Shown here: piece after piece, positions 24,084 through 31,972 of the stretch
Position numbering within the stretch: position 1 is the stretch's first letter
Layout: every line of letters starts with the position of its first letter
From: Bacteroidales bacterium
GTDB taxonomy: Bacteria; Bacteroidota; Bacteroidia; Bacteroidales; Bacteroidaceae
NCBI GenBank assembly: GCA_004558865.1
Contig: SFCY01000004.1
Location: 1-33,792, forward strand
Reading direction: 5' to 3'
Length of the DNA: 33,792 nt
Translations under genes and position numbers: made by a program
Notes under the pieces: model-generated
Databases searched by the model: none
Told to the model about the DNA's origin: nothing
What the model saw: the letters and a program-made list of their open reading frames with translations, nothing else

Positions 24084-24091
24084 TAATTTTG
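24084..24091 (+). promoter_or_regulatory. -7 box of typA
   Basis: TAATTTTG followed by CACCC lies 34 bp before the typA ATG. The upstream element is not clear; it would overlap the rpsO -33 box (24062-24065) on the opposite strand, so the two promoters may compete. Confidence 0.6.
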
Positions 24092-24125
24092 CACCCATTA
24101 AAATAGCTATTTTAAGGTAAACAAG

Positions 24126-25928
24126 ATGCAAGACATTCGTAACATCGCAGTTATTGCGCACGTTGACCATGGTAAGACAACCTTGGTGGACAAGATGATG
24201 CTCGCTGGCAAACTGTTCCGTGACGGCCAGGACAACAGCGGGGAAGTGCTCGACTCCAACGACCTGGAGCGCGAGCGAGGGATAACGATTCTTTCGAAAA
24301 ACGTATCTATCAACTGGAAAGGCACAAAGATTAATATTCTCGATACTCCCGGACACTCCGACTTTGGTGGCGAGGTTGAGCGTGTGCTCAATATGGCAGA
24401 CGGCTGCCTGCTCCTCGTCGACGCTTTTGAGGGACCCATGCCCCAAACGCGCTTCGTGCTGCAAAAGGCACTGCAAATCGGGCTGAAGCCCATCGTGGTG
24501 GTCAACAAGGTGGACAAGCCCAACTGTCGCCCGGAGCAGGTCTATGAGATGGTGTTCGACTTGATGTGCGAACTTAACGCCACCGAGGACCAGCTCGACT
24601 TCCCCGTCGTCTACGGCTCGGCCAAGAACGGCTGGATGGGTGAGGACTGGAAGACTCCCACCGGCAACATCGACTATTTGCTCGACAAGATTGTTGAAGT
24701 GATTCCCGCGCCGAAGCATCTTGAGGGTACGCCCCAGATGCTCATCACGTCGCTCGACTATAGCAACTACACAGGCCGCATCGCTGTGGGCCGTGTCCAC
24801 CGCGGCACGCTGCGCGACGGCATGAACATCACCATCTGCCACCGCGACGGCTCCCAGGAGAAGACCAAGATCAAGGAGCTGCACACCTTTGAGGGTATCG
24901 GCCACAAGCGCACAGAGGCCGTGGAGAGTGGCGACATCTGCGCCGTGGTTGGCTTGGAGCGCTTCGAGATTGGCGACACCATCGCCGACTTTGAGAATCC
25001 CGAGCCGCTGCCCCCCATCGCTGTTGACGAGCCTACAATGAGCATGCTCTTCACCATCAACGACTCTCCTTTCTTCGGCCGAGAGGGCAAATACTGCACC
25101 TCGCGCCACATCAACGACCGTTTGCAGAAGGAATTGGAGAAGAACCTCGCCCTGCGGGTGACACCCGTAGAAGGTTCCACCGACAAGTGGATTGTCAGTG
25201 GACGTGGCGTGCTGCATCTCTCAGTGCTCATCGAGACCATGCGCCGCGAGGGATTCGAGTTGCAGGTGGGCCAGCCGCAGGTGATCTACAAGGAAATCGA
25301 CGGAAAGAAGTGCGAGCCTATAGAGGAACTCGACATCAATGTGCCAACCGACTACTCCAGCAAGATGGTGGATATGGTGACGCGCCGCAAGGGAGAGCTT
25401 ACGGGCATGGAGCCTGAGGGCGACCGCGTGAACATTACCTTCGACATCCCCTCGCGCGGCATCATCGGACTGCGTACCAATGTGCTCACCGCCAGCCAGG
25501 GTGAGGCCATCATGGCCCACCGCTATAAGGAGTACCAACCCTATAAGGGCGACATCGTGCGCCGCACCAATGGCTCCATGATAGCCTTGGAGACGGGCAC
25601 CGCCTACGCCTATTCCATCGACAAACTCCAGGACCGCGGCAAGTTCTTCATCGATCCGGGCGAGGAGGTCTATGCCGGTCAGGTGGTGGGCGAGCATGTC
25701 CACGACAACGACTTGGTGATCAATGTCACAAAGGCCAAGCAGCTCACCAATGTGCGTGCGAGCGGCAGCGATGAGAAGGCCCGCGTGATTCCCAAGACCG
25801 TGATGAGTCTGGAGGAATGCCTTGAGTATATCAAGGAAGACGAGTACGTGGAGGTGACTCCCAAGTCGATGCGAATGCGCAAGATCATCCTCGACCATTT
25901 GGAGCGCAAGCGTGCCAACAAAGAATAA
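24126..25928 (+). CDS. typA: Translational GTPase TypA/BipA
   Basis: This is a 600-residue translational GTPase. The G domain has G1 AHVDHGKT (11-18), the RGIT switch, G3 DTPGH and G4 NKVD, followed by elongation-factor-like beta domains and the BipA-specific C-terminal domain (from GRGVLHLSVLIETMRREG onward). It binds the ribosome in an EF-G-like way and helps 50S assembly, especially under cold or stress. It is transcribed alone and closed by a hairpin at 25954-25984. Confidence 0.97.
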   Translation: MQDIRNIAVIAHVDHGKTTLVDKMMLAGKLFRDGQDNSGEVLDSNDLERERGITILSKNVSINWKGTKINILDTPGHSDFGGEVERVLNMADGCLLLVDAFEGPMPQTRFVLQKALQIGLKPIVVVNKVDKPNCRPEQVYEMVFDLMCELNATEDQLDFPVVYGSAKNGWMGEDWKTPTGNIDYLLDKIVEVIPAPKHLEGTPQMLITSLDYSNYTGRIAVGRVHRGTLRDGMNITICHRDGSQEKTKIKELHTFEGIGHKRTEAVESGDICAVVGLERFEIGDTIADFENPEPLPPIAVDEPTMSMLFTINDSPFFGREGKYCTSRHINDRLQKELEKNLALRVTPVEGSTDKWIVSGRGVLHLSVLIETMRREGFELQVGQPQVIYKEIDGKKCEPIEELDINVPTDYSSKMVDMVTRRKGELTGMEPEGDRVNITFDIPSRGIIGLRTNVLTASQGEAIMAHRYKEYQPYKGDIVRRTNGSMIALETGTAYAYSIDKLQDRGKFFIDPGEEVYAGQVVGEHVHDNDLVINVTKAKQLTNVRASGSDEKARVIPKTVMSLEECLEYIKEDEYVEVTPKSMRMRKIILDHLERKRANKE

Positions 25929-25953
25929 GTTGGCCCATATCCATGCCAAGAGC

Positions 25954-25984
25954 ACAAGCGGAGACAGCCTATGCCTCCGCTTGT
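25954..25984 (+). terminator. Hairpin terminator after typA
   Basis: A 10-bp stem ACAAGCGGAG/CTCCGCTTGT with an 11-nt loop is followed by TTCGTTTTCTGTTG. It lies 25 bp after the typA stop. Confidence 0.8.
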
Positions 25985-26062
25985 TTCGTTTTCTGTTGTC
26001 CAAAGTGGGACGGATGGATGAAAAACTTCGAGACAAAAGGAAGCAGATTCGCAATAACTTGT

Positions 26063-26070
26063 TATCTTTG
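26063..26070 (+). promoter_or_regulatory. -7 box leading into the branched repeat before vsr
   Basis: TATCTTTG followed by CAGCAG. The repeat begins within 11 bp, so it would form the 5' end of the vsr message. The -33 element is unclear. Confidence 0.6.
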
Positions 26071-26080
26071 CAGCAGACAA

Positions 26081-26182
26081 GTAGGAGGCACGGCGTCCCC
26101 TCCGTGCGAGAATGTGCGGCGGGACGCCGCACCTCCTGCTAAGACTCCGTTTGGGAATGTGCGGCGGGACGCCGCACCTCCT
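26081..26182. repeat. Branched palindromic repeat with a duplicated right arm
   Basis: An outer stem TAGGAGG/CCTCCT encloses two hairpins: GCACGG...CCGTGC and GTGCGGCG-GGA-CGCCGCAC. The right hairpin with its CCTCCT flank, 27 bp, is repeated exactly (26111-26137 and 26156-26182). A second copy of the element is at 29026-29081, and the shared sequence extends left into the promoter (26067-26097 against 29012-29042, one mismatch in 31). The 299 bp between typA and vsr hold only the typA terminator, a promoter and this element. Confidence 0.85.
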
Positions 26183-26227
26183 AATTGGATGTTTTGGGAG
26201 CTGTGGAGAATTATAAATGGATGCAAG

Positions 26228-26755
26228 ATGGATAAGCTGACGGCAGGACAAAGACATAAGACAATGGCGGCGATCCGTTCCAAGAACACGCGGCCTGAGC
26301 TTATCGTGCGCCATTACCTTTGGCGGGCGGGATTCCGCTACAGGCTCAACAATCCGCGTCTTCCCGGCCACCCCGACTTGGTGCTGCGCCGCTACCGCAC
26401 GTGCATCTTTGTGAATGGCTGCTTCTGGCATGGCCACGAGGGCTGCCGCTACTTCCGCATGCCCACTACCAACGTGGAGTTTTGGGAGGCCAAAATCCAC
26501 CGCAACCAGCAGCGCGACCGGCAGGAGCAACAGCGGTTGGCCCAAATGGGGTGGCACTGCATCACCGTGTGGGAGTGCCAGCTGAAGCCAGCGGTGCGCG
26601 AGCAGACGCTGCGCTCCTTGGCGTTCACGCTCAACCATATCTTCCTGCAGGACAACAGCCTCAACCGCTATGTCGTGCCGGAAGAGCAGATGCCCTTGGC
26701 GGCAGAGCCGGAAACCTTATATGGCAAAAGAGAAAAGGAACAAAAAAAGAAGTAA
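26228..26755 (+). CDS. vsr: Very short patch repair endonuclease (Vsr), orphan
   Basis: The 175-residue protein has the Vsr pattern: RSKNTRPEL at the start, the catalytic Asp D50 in LPGHPDLVL, and the zinc-site and active-site stretch FVNGCFWHGHEGCRYF followed by FWEAKIHRNQQRD. Candidate zinc ligands C65, H70, C73 and C117 are present. Vsr nicks at T:G mismatches arising from deaminated 5-methylcytosine and is normally encoded beside its cytosine methylase (dcm type). No methylase or restriction gene is in this window. The last 25 residues are charged and low-complexity. The start follows the repeat-bearing leader and fits the family N-terminus. Confidence 0.93.
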   Translation: MDKLTAGQRHKTMAAIRSKNTRPELIVRHYLWRAGFRYRLNNPRLPGHPDLVLRRYRTCIFVNGCFWHGHEGCRYFRMPTTNVEFWEAKIHRNQQRDRQEQQRLAQMGWHCITVWECQLKPAVREQTLRSLAFTLNHIFLQDNSLNRYVVPEEQMPLAAEPETLYGKREKEQKKK

Positions 26756-26799
26756 TAATTCGCATACCCTTGCGTTTCAATCTAAAAAAAGCAGTGACA

Positions 26800-27504
26800 A
26801 TGAAAAGAATCTTGATGTTTGCCGCTTGTCTGTTGACCGCTTGTTTGCAGTCTGTGGCACAGAATGAAGTGGGGAAGTGGTCGCTCGTTCCCCATATTGG
26901 AGTCTCCGTAGTCACCATGACGAAGGATTATTTTCCTGCCGACGCCGTCACGTGGGATGTTGACACCAAGCTGCGCTCCAACATCAGCGGCGGCTTGGAT
27001 TTGGAGTACCAGACATCGCCCTTGGTGGCCCTTTCGGCCGGACTGTGGTATCGCGAGGGCGGCACGCGCTACAAGGACCTTACGTTGTCGATGGACCAAG
27101 AGTCAGGAAGCGGCATGGCGTTCCACGACGCTTATGTGAGGCTCAACTATCTGGCCGTCCCCATTATGGGCCACGTGTATTTGGCCAAGGGATTGTCGGT
27201 GAATGTAGGGTTGGAGCCTGCTTTCCTCATCGGGCAGAAAGCCAAATACCAAATGCAGTCCTACACCTACGACACGGAGACACAGCACTGGGCGATGGGC
27301 GACAACAAGCGCATATCCGATGAGAAAAGCGACAATTATCGGAAACTGTTGCTCTCGGTTCCTCTCGGCTTTAGCTATGAGTATGAGCGTGTGCTGATTG
27401 ACGCCCGCTATGAGCTTGGGTTGAGCAAGGTGTTCAAGAACGACCTCTCCGATGCCCGCACCCACGGGTTCATGTTCACTGTGGGCTACAGGATTGGACT
27501 GTAG
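26800..27504 (+). CDS. PorT-like outer-membrane beta-barrel protein
   Basis: The 234-residue protein has a signal peptide (MKRILMFAACLLTACLQSVAQ, probable cleavage after Q21) and then alternating hydrophobic strands ending in an aromatic/hydrophobic terminus (FTVGYRIGL), as in eight-stranded barrels of the PorT/OMP_b-brl family. Such proteins are numerous in Bacteroidetes and rarely have a known ligand. It starts 44 bp after vsr on the same strand; co-transcription is possible but a shared role is unlikely. A hairpin terminator follows. Confidence 0.8.
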   Translation: MKRILMFAACLLTACLQSVAQNEVGKWSLVPHIGVSVVTMTKDYFPADAVTWDVDTKLRSNISGGLDLEYQTSPLVALSAGLWYREGGTRYKDLTLSMDQESGSGMAFHDAYVRLNYLAVPIMGHVYLAKGLSVNVGLEPAFLIGQKAKYQMQSYTYDTETQHWAMGDNKRISDEKSDNYRKLLLSVPLGFSYEYERVLIDARYELGLSKVFKNDLSDARTHGFMFTVGYRIGL

Positions 27505-27512
27505 ACGAACCG

Positions 27513-27553
27513 CGGTCTTCCCTGGAGACAGACGACTTCTCCGGGGAAGACCG
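27513..27553 (+). terminator. Hairpin terminator after the barrel gene
   Basis: CGGTCTTCCC (27513-27522) pairs with GGGAAGACCG (27544-27553), and GGAGA/TCTCC pairs inside it. It is followed by TTCTCTTTTG. It lies between converging genes but the tail favours the plus strand. Confidence 0.85.
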
Positions 27554-27567
27554 TTCTCTTTTGCCCC

Positions 27568-28047
27568 TTATTCAGGATAGTGCAGGTTCTCTTCTCGTAT
27601 GTTGTCCAGCACTTCGGTGAGGAACTTGCGGGCTTCCCACTTTGCCATGGGAAGGTCGTGGAGAAGCCAGTTGCCGCAGTCTTTTGGCGCGGCGCCGGGA
27701 ATCTCGCCCTCGTAGTCGGCGATGAAGCGGAATGTGCGCCGCATCAAGTCTACGATGTCCTCCGACTTGAGGTCGCCTTGCAGAATCAGGTAGTTGCCCG
27801 TGAGGCAGCCCATTGGTCCCCAATAGACTACGCGGTCTTTCCATTCGGCGTCGTTGCGCAAGTAGGTGGCCGCAAGATGCTCTATGGTGTGAAGCGCGCC
27901 GGCGTGGACCACAGGCTCGCGGTTGGGCTCTTTCATGCGGATGTCGAATGTTGTGATGGTCTCTGCGCCCACAGCGTCCTTGCGGCTCACGTAGATGCCG
28001 CGCAGCAGTCGGTTGTGGTCGATGGTGAATGATGGAATCTTGTTCAT
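27568..28047 (-). CDS. luxS: S-ribosylhomocysteine lyase LuxS
   Basis: This 159-residue protein has normal LuxS length. The metal site is complete: H53 and H57 in HTIEH and C124 in KDCGNW. The catalytic E56 and C81 (GCLTG) are present. It splits S-ribosylhomocysteine to homocysteine and DPD, the precursor of autoinducer-2. The preceding gene on the same strand is mtnN, which makes its substrate, so the two form a complete SAH-recycling pair. The 82 bp between them leaves room for a separate promoter, though none is clear. No AI-2 receptor or uptake gene is present, so a metabolic role is sufficient. Confidence 0.96.
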   Translation of the reverse strand: MNKIPSFTIDHNRLLRGIYVSRKDAVGAETITTFDIRMKEPNREPVVHAGALHTIEHLAATYLRNDAEWKDRVVYWGPMGCLTGNYLILQGDLKSEDIVDLMRRTFRFIADYEGEIPGAAPKDCGNWLLHDLPMAKWEARKFLTEVLDNIREENLHYPE

Positions 28048-28129
28048 AGTTGGGTTGGCGCCTGCTCCCTAAGCCTCTTCCTTTTGGTGCGAAGATGGGG
28101 GGAGCGGCATGCCTTGGGAATGGGGTTGA

Positions 28130-28825
28130 TTATATTTTGTTCAAGAATTTCTTGGTCACTTCAAAGCTGCCATTTGCCATACGGTCCCAGAAGTCGAAAT
28201 ACATCTGGGCTTTGTGGTCGTTGAGCGGCACGTCGCTGATGATGCGGAAGGAGATGAAGTCCACCCCGAAGATGTGGCAGGTTTGCGCTATGGAGCAACT
28301 CTCCATGTCCACAGCCTCGGCTTCGGGAAAGTTGTCGAGGATGGAACGCATCTTCTCGCGCGAGTCGACAAACCATTCTCCGCTTACCGTGAGTCCTGCC
28401 CTGACGTGCGTCTCCTCTGCGTTGAGGCTCAAGGCCGTCGCCACAAGTCCGTCGGGAGCTTCGAAGCGTGCGGGCATGCCGAGGATTTGGCCTTTCTCGC
28501 AGTTGTCGCCGCAATAGGCGTCGTGGTAGGCGCATTGCCGTGCCACCACCACGTCGCCCACGTTCAGGCTCTGGTCGGCTCCCCCCGCGCAGCCACTGGA
28601 GATGATGAGGTCGGGATGGAACGACTGGATGAGCAGCGTGGCGCCTATGGCGGAGTTCACCTTGCCGATTCCACATTTCTGCAGCGCAATCTCCTTGTCG
28701 CCCAATTGGCCCGTGACGAGTCGTCCGTGTCCAATCTCCTCTGTCTGTTTGTTGCTGAGTATGGATTCCAGCTGCTGGAACTCCTTGTCCATGGCCACGA
28801 TGATGGCTACCTTTCTATAATTCAT
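28130..28825 (-). CDS. mtnN: 5'-methylthioadenosine/S-adenosylhomocysteine nucleosidase
   Basis: The 231-residue protein shows catalytic residues in the usual spacing: E15 (AMDKEF), E175 (VDMES) and D198 (IISD), matching E12, E174 and D197 of the E. coli enzyme. It removes adenine from SAH, methylthioadenosine and 5'-deoxyadenosine. Its SAH product, S-ribosylhomocysteine, is the substrate of LuxS, encoded next. The third activity matters because radical SAM enzymes such as the one at 17972-18754 release 5'-deoxyadenosine. The probable promoter is TAAATTTG at 28956-28963. Confidence 0.95.
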   Translation of the reverse strand: MNYRKVAIIVAMDKEFQQLESILSNKQTEEIGHGRLVTGQLGDKEIALQKCGIGKVNSAIGATLLIQSFHPDLIISSGCAGGADQSLNVGDVVVARQCAYHDAYCGDNCEKGQILGMPARFEAPDGLVATALSLNAEETHVRAGLTVSGEWFVDSREKMRSILDNFPEAEAVDMESCSIAQTCHIFGVDFISFRIISDVPLNDHKAQMYFDFWDRMANGSFEVTKKFLNKI

Positions 28826-28833
28826 AGTTCACA

Positions 28834-28888
28834 ATTCATAATTGGGCGCGCGCCGCTTTCGACAATTCATCATTCATAATTGGCGCGC
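28834..28888. repeat. Direct repeat ATTCATAATTGG + GCGCGC in the mtnN leader
   Basis: The segment ATTCATAATTGGGCGCGC near 28834 returns as ATTCATAATTGGCGCGC near 28872, about 38 bp on, with extra TTCAT elements on both sides. It lies just before the mtnN start on the minus strand. It may be a slippage product; function unknown. Confidence 0.55.
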
Positions 28889-28955
28889 ACCGTCCTATTT
28901 CGTTTTGAACCATTGTCCATAATATGATGGACGTGTTTCTGATTCTTTTTCTTTG

Positions 28956-28963
28956 CAAATTTA
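28956..28963 (-). promoter_or_regulatory. -7 box of mtnN
   Basis: The minus strand reads TAAATTTG followed by CAAAG. It lies 131 bp before the mtnN ATG, so the leader would include the ATTCATAATT repeat. The -33 element is not clear. Confidence 0.5.
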
Positions 28964-29007
28964 CGAAAAACTCTTCATAAACTTCGCCATTAGTCATTAT
29001 ATTTTTG

Positions 29008-29015
29008 TAATTTTG
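29008..29015 (+). promoter_or_regulatory. -7 box leading into the branched repeat before yfhO
   Basis: TAATTTTG followed by CAGCAGGCAAG. As before vsr, the branched repeat begins 11 bp after the box. The leader to the ATG at 29172 would be about 150 nt. Confidence 0.6.
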
Positions 29016-29025
29016 CAGCAGGCAA

Positions 29026-29081
29026 GTAGGAGGCACGGCGTCTCGCCGTGCAAGAATGTGCGTCATGACGACGCACCTCCT
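29026..29081. repeat. Branched palindromic repeat, second copy
   Basis: The outer stem TAGGAGG/CCTCCTA encloses GCACGGCG-TCT-CGCCGTGC and GTGCGTC-ATGAC-GACGCAC. Compared with the copy at 26081, the right arm has changed a G-C pair to T-A on both sides, a compensatory change that keeps the stem. The 346-bp gap between mtnN and yfhO holds this, two promoters and the ATTCATAATT repeat. Confidence 0.85.
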
Positions 29082-29171
29082 ATTGCAAAGCCAGTGCCAA
29101 CGATTTAGTCATATAGAAGCAGACAACCCCGTAATTGCGGATTCAAACAACGAAAACTAATTCTACAACGA

Positions 29172-31682
29172 ATGAATACATTGAAGAAGTGTCTCCCCGA
29201 CATCCTGGCGGTGATTCTGTTTGCCGTCATCTCTTTTGTCTATTTCATGCCGGCCGACATCGACGGCCGCATCCTCTTCCAGCACGACTCCGCAGCTGGC
29301 CGTGGCATTAGCCAGGAGCTTTTGGAGTATAAGGCCAAGACAGGGCAGACGACCCGCTGGACCAACTCCATCTTCAGCGGTATGCCCACCTATCAGTTGT
29401 CGCCGTCGTATAAGAGTCAGGACATGCTCAAGGGCGCCGAGAAGGTGTATCAGCTCGGGCTGCCCGTGTGCGTCGTCTACGTGTTTGTCTATCTGTTGGG
29501 ATTCTACATCCTGCTGCGCGCTTTCAACTTCCGCCAGTACCTTGCGGTGTTGGGCAGCATCATCTGGGCGTTCAGCAGCTATTTCTTCATCATCATCGCC
29601 GCGGGCCACATGTGGAAAGTGATGGCTCTTGCCTATCTGCCGCCCATGATAGCCGGCATTGTGCTCGCCTATCGTGGCAAATTCCTTTGGGGCTTGATTC
29701 TTACGGCAGTGTTCACGGCCTTTGAGATAGACGCCAACCATGTGCAGATGACCTATTATTACCTGTTCATCATCTTGGCCATGGTCATCGCCTTCCTGGT
29801 CATTGCCATCAAGCAGCGTCGGATGGCCGACTTCCTCAAGGCTACTGCCGTCTGTGCCGTTGGCGGATTGATAGGTGTGGCGCTCAATCTGAGCAATCTC
29901 TACCACACCTACGAGTATGCCAAGGACACCATGCGCGGCAAGAGCGAGTTGGTGAAGAAGAACTCGGCCAACCAGACCAGCTCAGGACTCGACCGCGACT
30001 ACGTGACGCAGTGGAGCTACGGCATTGGCGAGACGTGGACACTGCTCGTTCCCAACACCAAGGGTGGGGCGTCGGTGCCTATGTCGCAAAACACCAAGGC
30101 CATGGAGAAGGCCGACCCGCAATACCTGCAGTTCTATCAGCAGGTGGGGCAGTACTGGGGAGAGCAGCCCGGCACGAGCGGCCCCGTGTATGTGGGAGCA
30201 TTTGTGTTGCTGCTCTTCGTGCTCTCGCTCTTCATCGTCAAGGGGCCGATGAAGTGGGCCTTGTTGGTCTGCACCGTGTTGAGCATACTTTTGGCTTGGG
30301 GCAGGAACTTCATGCCGCTCACCAATTTCTTCCTCGACTACGTTCCCATGTATTCCAAGTTCCGCACCGTGGCCTCCATTCTCGTCATAGCCGAGTTCAC
30401 CATTCCCCTCCTGGCCATGATGGCCCTGAAGAAGATTGTCGACGAGCCCGACATCCTGGCCAAGAAGATGCGGTGGGTGTGGACATCGTTTGCCCTCACG
30501 GGCGGTGTCTGCGTGCTGTTCGCCCTGATGCCCAACGTGTTCTTCTCCGATTTCATTTCCAGTTCGGAGATGCAGCAGTTCAACGAGATTGCCAAGCAGG
30601 GCAGCGACGCCGCTGCCTACATTTCGGGCTTTGAGGCCAACCTGCGCACTGTGCGTGAGGCCATCTTCACCTCCGACTGCTGGCGCTCCTTCGGCGTCAT
30701 TTTGGTGGGCATGGTCTTCCTGCTGCTCTTCAAGTATCGCAAGCTCTCGGCCCAGTTCATGGTGGGGGGCATCGCCGTGCTTTGCCTGCTCGATATGTGG
30801 CTTGTCGACAAGCGTTATCTCAACGATGACATGTTTGTGGAGAAGAGCGCGCGCGACCTGCCGCAGCCCAAGACTGCCGCCGACGAGTACATTCTTCAGG
30901 ACAAGTCGCTCGACTACCGGGTGCTGAACTTTGCCAGCAACACCTTCAACGAGAACGAGACTTCCTACTACCACAAGTCCATCGGCGGCTACCATCCTGC
31001 CAAGCTGCGCCGCTACCAAGAGCTCATCGAAGCCTACATCGCGCCCGAAATGCAAAAGACGATGGGCGCCCTGGCCCAGACCGGCGGCGACATGACGCAG
31101 GTGGCCGGCGACTCCGTGTGGCCGGTACTCAACATGCTCAACGCCAAGTATTTCATCCTGCCCTTGCAGGAGGGCAAGACCATGCCGCTGCAGAATCCCT
31201 ACGTGTATGGCAATGCGTGGTTCGTAGACAAGGTGACCTACGTCAACAACGCCAACGAGGAGCTCGACGGATTGGGTAAGTGCAACCTGCGCCACGAGGC
31301 TGTGGCCGACAAGAAGTTTGAGTCTGTGCTGGGCCAGTCGGTCAGGCAGGGCAATGTGTCGGTGGTGAAGATTACCTCCTACGAGCCCAACCAGTTGGCC
31401 TACGAGGTGCAGAGCGACAAGGGCGGTGTCTTGGTGTTCTCCGAGGTCTACTATCCCGGATGGACGGCCAAGGTGGATGGCAAGCCCGTCGAGGTGGGAC
31501 GTGTCAACTATGTGCTGCGTGCCATCCGCATCGCTCCTGGCAGCCACAAGGTGGAGCTCGCCTTCTTCCCGAAGAGCATCGACCGCACCGAGACGGTGGC
31601 CTACGTGGGCTATGTGGTGCTGCTCCTGCTCATCGTGGGTGGAGTGCTGATGGAGTACCGCAAACGCAAGCAGGGCAAGTAG
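29172..31682 (+). CDS. YfhO-family multispanning membrane protein
   Basis: The 836-residue protein has more than ten membrane segments, the first at about 9-26, and a large extracytoplasmic domain between about 540 and 800 ending in a YfhO-type beta domain (VFSEVYYPGWTAKVDGKPV). A final membrane helix and a basic tail follow. In Firmicutes YfhO-like proteins act as GT-C-type glycosyltransferases that decorate teichoic acids from lipid-linked sugars. Bacteroidetes have no teichoic acids, so the acceptor here is unknown; a glycolipid or glycoprotein is possible. It is transcribed alone from a promoter followed by the branched repeat. The start is the first ATG of the hydrophobic N-terminus. Confidence 0.88.
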   Translation: MNTLKKCLPDILAVILFAVISFVYFMPADIDGRILFQHDSAAGRGISQELLEYKAKTGQTTRWTNSIFSGMPTYQLSPSYKSQDMLKGAEKVYQLGLPVCVVYVFVYLLGFYILLRAFNFRQYLAVLGSIIWAFSSYFFIIIAAGHMWKVMALAYLPPMIAGIVLAYRGKFLWGLILTAVFTAFEIDANHVQMTYYYLFIILAMVIAFLVIAIKQRRMADFLKATAVCAVGGLIGVALNLSNLYHTYEYAKDTMRGKSELVKKNSANQTSSGLDRDYVTQWSYGIGETWTLLVPNTKGGASVPMSQNTKAMEKADPQYLQFYQQVGQYWGEQPGTSGPVYVGAFVLLLFVLSLFIVKGPMKWALLVCTVLSILLAWGRNFMPLTNFFLDYVPMYSKFRTVASILVIAEFTIPLLAMMALKKIVDEPDILAKKMRWVWTSFALTGGVCVLFALMPNVFFSDFISSSEMQQFNEIAKQGSDAAAYISGFEANLRTVREAIFTSDCWRSFGVILVGMVFLLLFKYRKLSAQFMVGGIAVLCLLDMWLVDKRYLNDDMFVEKSARDLPQPKTAADEYILQDKSLDYRVLNFASNTFNENETSYYHKSIGGYHPAKLRRYQELIEAYIAPEMQKTMGALAQTGGDMTQVAGDSVWPVLNMLNAKYFILPLQEGKTMPLQNPYVYGNAWFVDKVTYVNNANEELDGLGKCNLRHEAVADKKFESVLGQSVRQGNVSVVKITSYEPNQLAYEVQSDKGGVLVFSEVYYPGWTAKVDGKPVEVGRVNYVLRAIRIAPGSHKVELAFFPKSIDRTETVAYVGYVVLLLLIVGGVLMEYRKRKQGK

Positions 31683-31707
31683 GCTCGTTGCGTCTCCCCA
31701 TGCCACA

Positions 31708-31747
31708 CATCCCGGAAGCTGGCTCCCACCTGCTTCCGGGATGTTTT
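31708..31747 (+). terminator. Hairpin terminator after yfhO
   Basis: A perfect 12-bp stem CATCCCGGAAGC/GCTTCCGGGATG with a 12-nt loop, followed by TTTT. It lies 25 bp after the stop. Confidence 0.9.
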
Positions 31748-31788
31748 CGTCATCTGCTTTTCCAATCAGTGCCGACAGAACCATTTAC

Positions 31789-31870
31789 GCCGGTTCTAAA
31801 AATTAGGTCGAAGCGTATTGGCCTATCGCCCACCTCGTCTAATTTTCTAAATCAAATTTTTAGAACCGGC
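31789..31870. repeat. Dispersed intergenic repeat, copy 2, with 16-bp inverted ends
   Basis: Perfect 16-bp inverted repeats GCCGGTTCTAAAAATT (31789-31804) and its complement (31855-31870) enclose a 50-bp middle with a smaller AATTAG/CTAATT pairing. The left half matches 33689-33721 over about 32 bp with few changes. The size and inverted ends resemble a small non-autonomous mobile repeat. With the 22-bp array it fills most of the 469-bp gap before the superoxide reductase gene. Confidence 0.75.
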
Positions 31871-31884
31871 CTCAAGTTGTGTGT

Positions 31885-31972
31885 CAACTGTCACACAACA
31901 GTAGACCAATCGTCACACAACAGCAGGCCAACTGTCACACAACAATAGACCAACCGTCACACGGGATGGGCG
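31885..31972. repeat. Second four-unit 22-bp tandem array
   Basis: The cores CAACTGTCAC, CAATCGTCAC, CAACTGTCAC and CAACCGTCAC start at 31885, 31907, 31929 and 31951, an exact 22-bp period. The spacers are ACAACARYAGRC-like and differ from those of the array at 125-212, while the core is shared. It lies 15 bp after the inverted repeat and about 110 bp before the promoter of the superoxide reductase gene. Confidence 0.8.
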
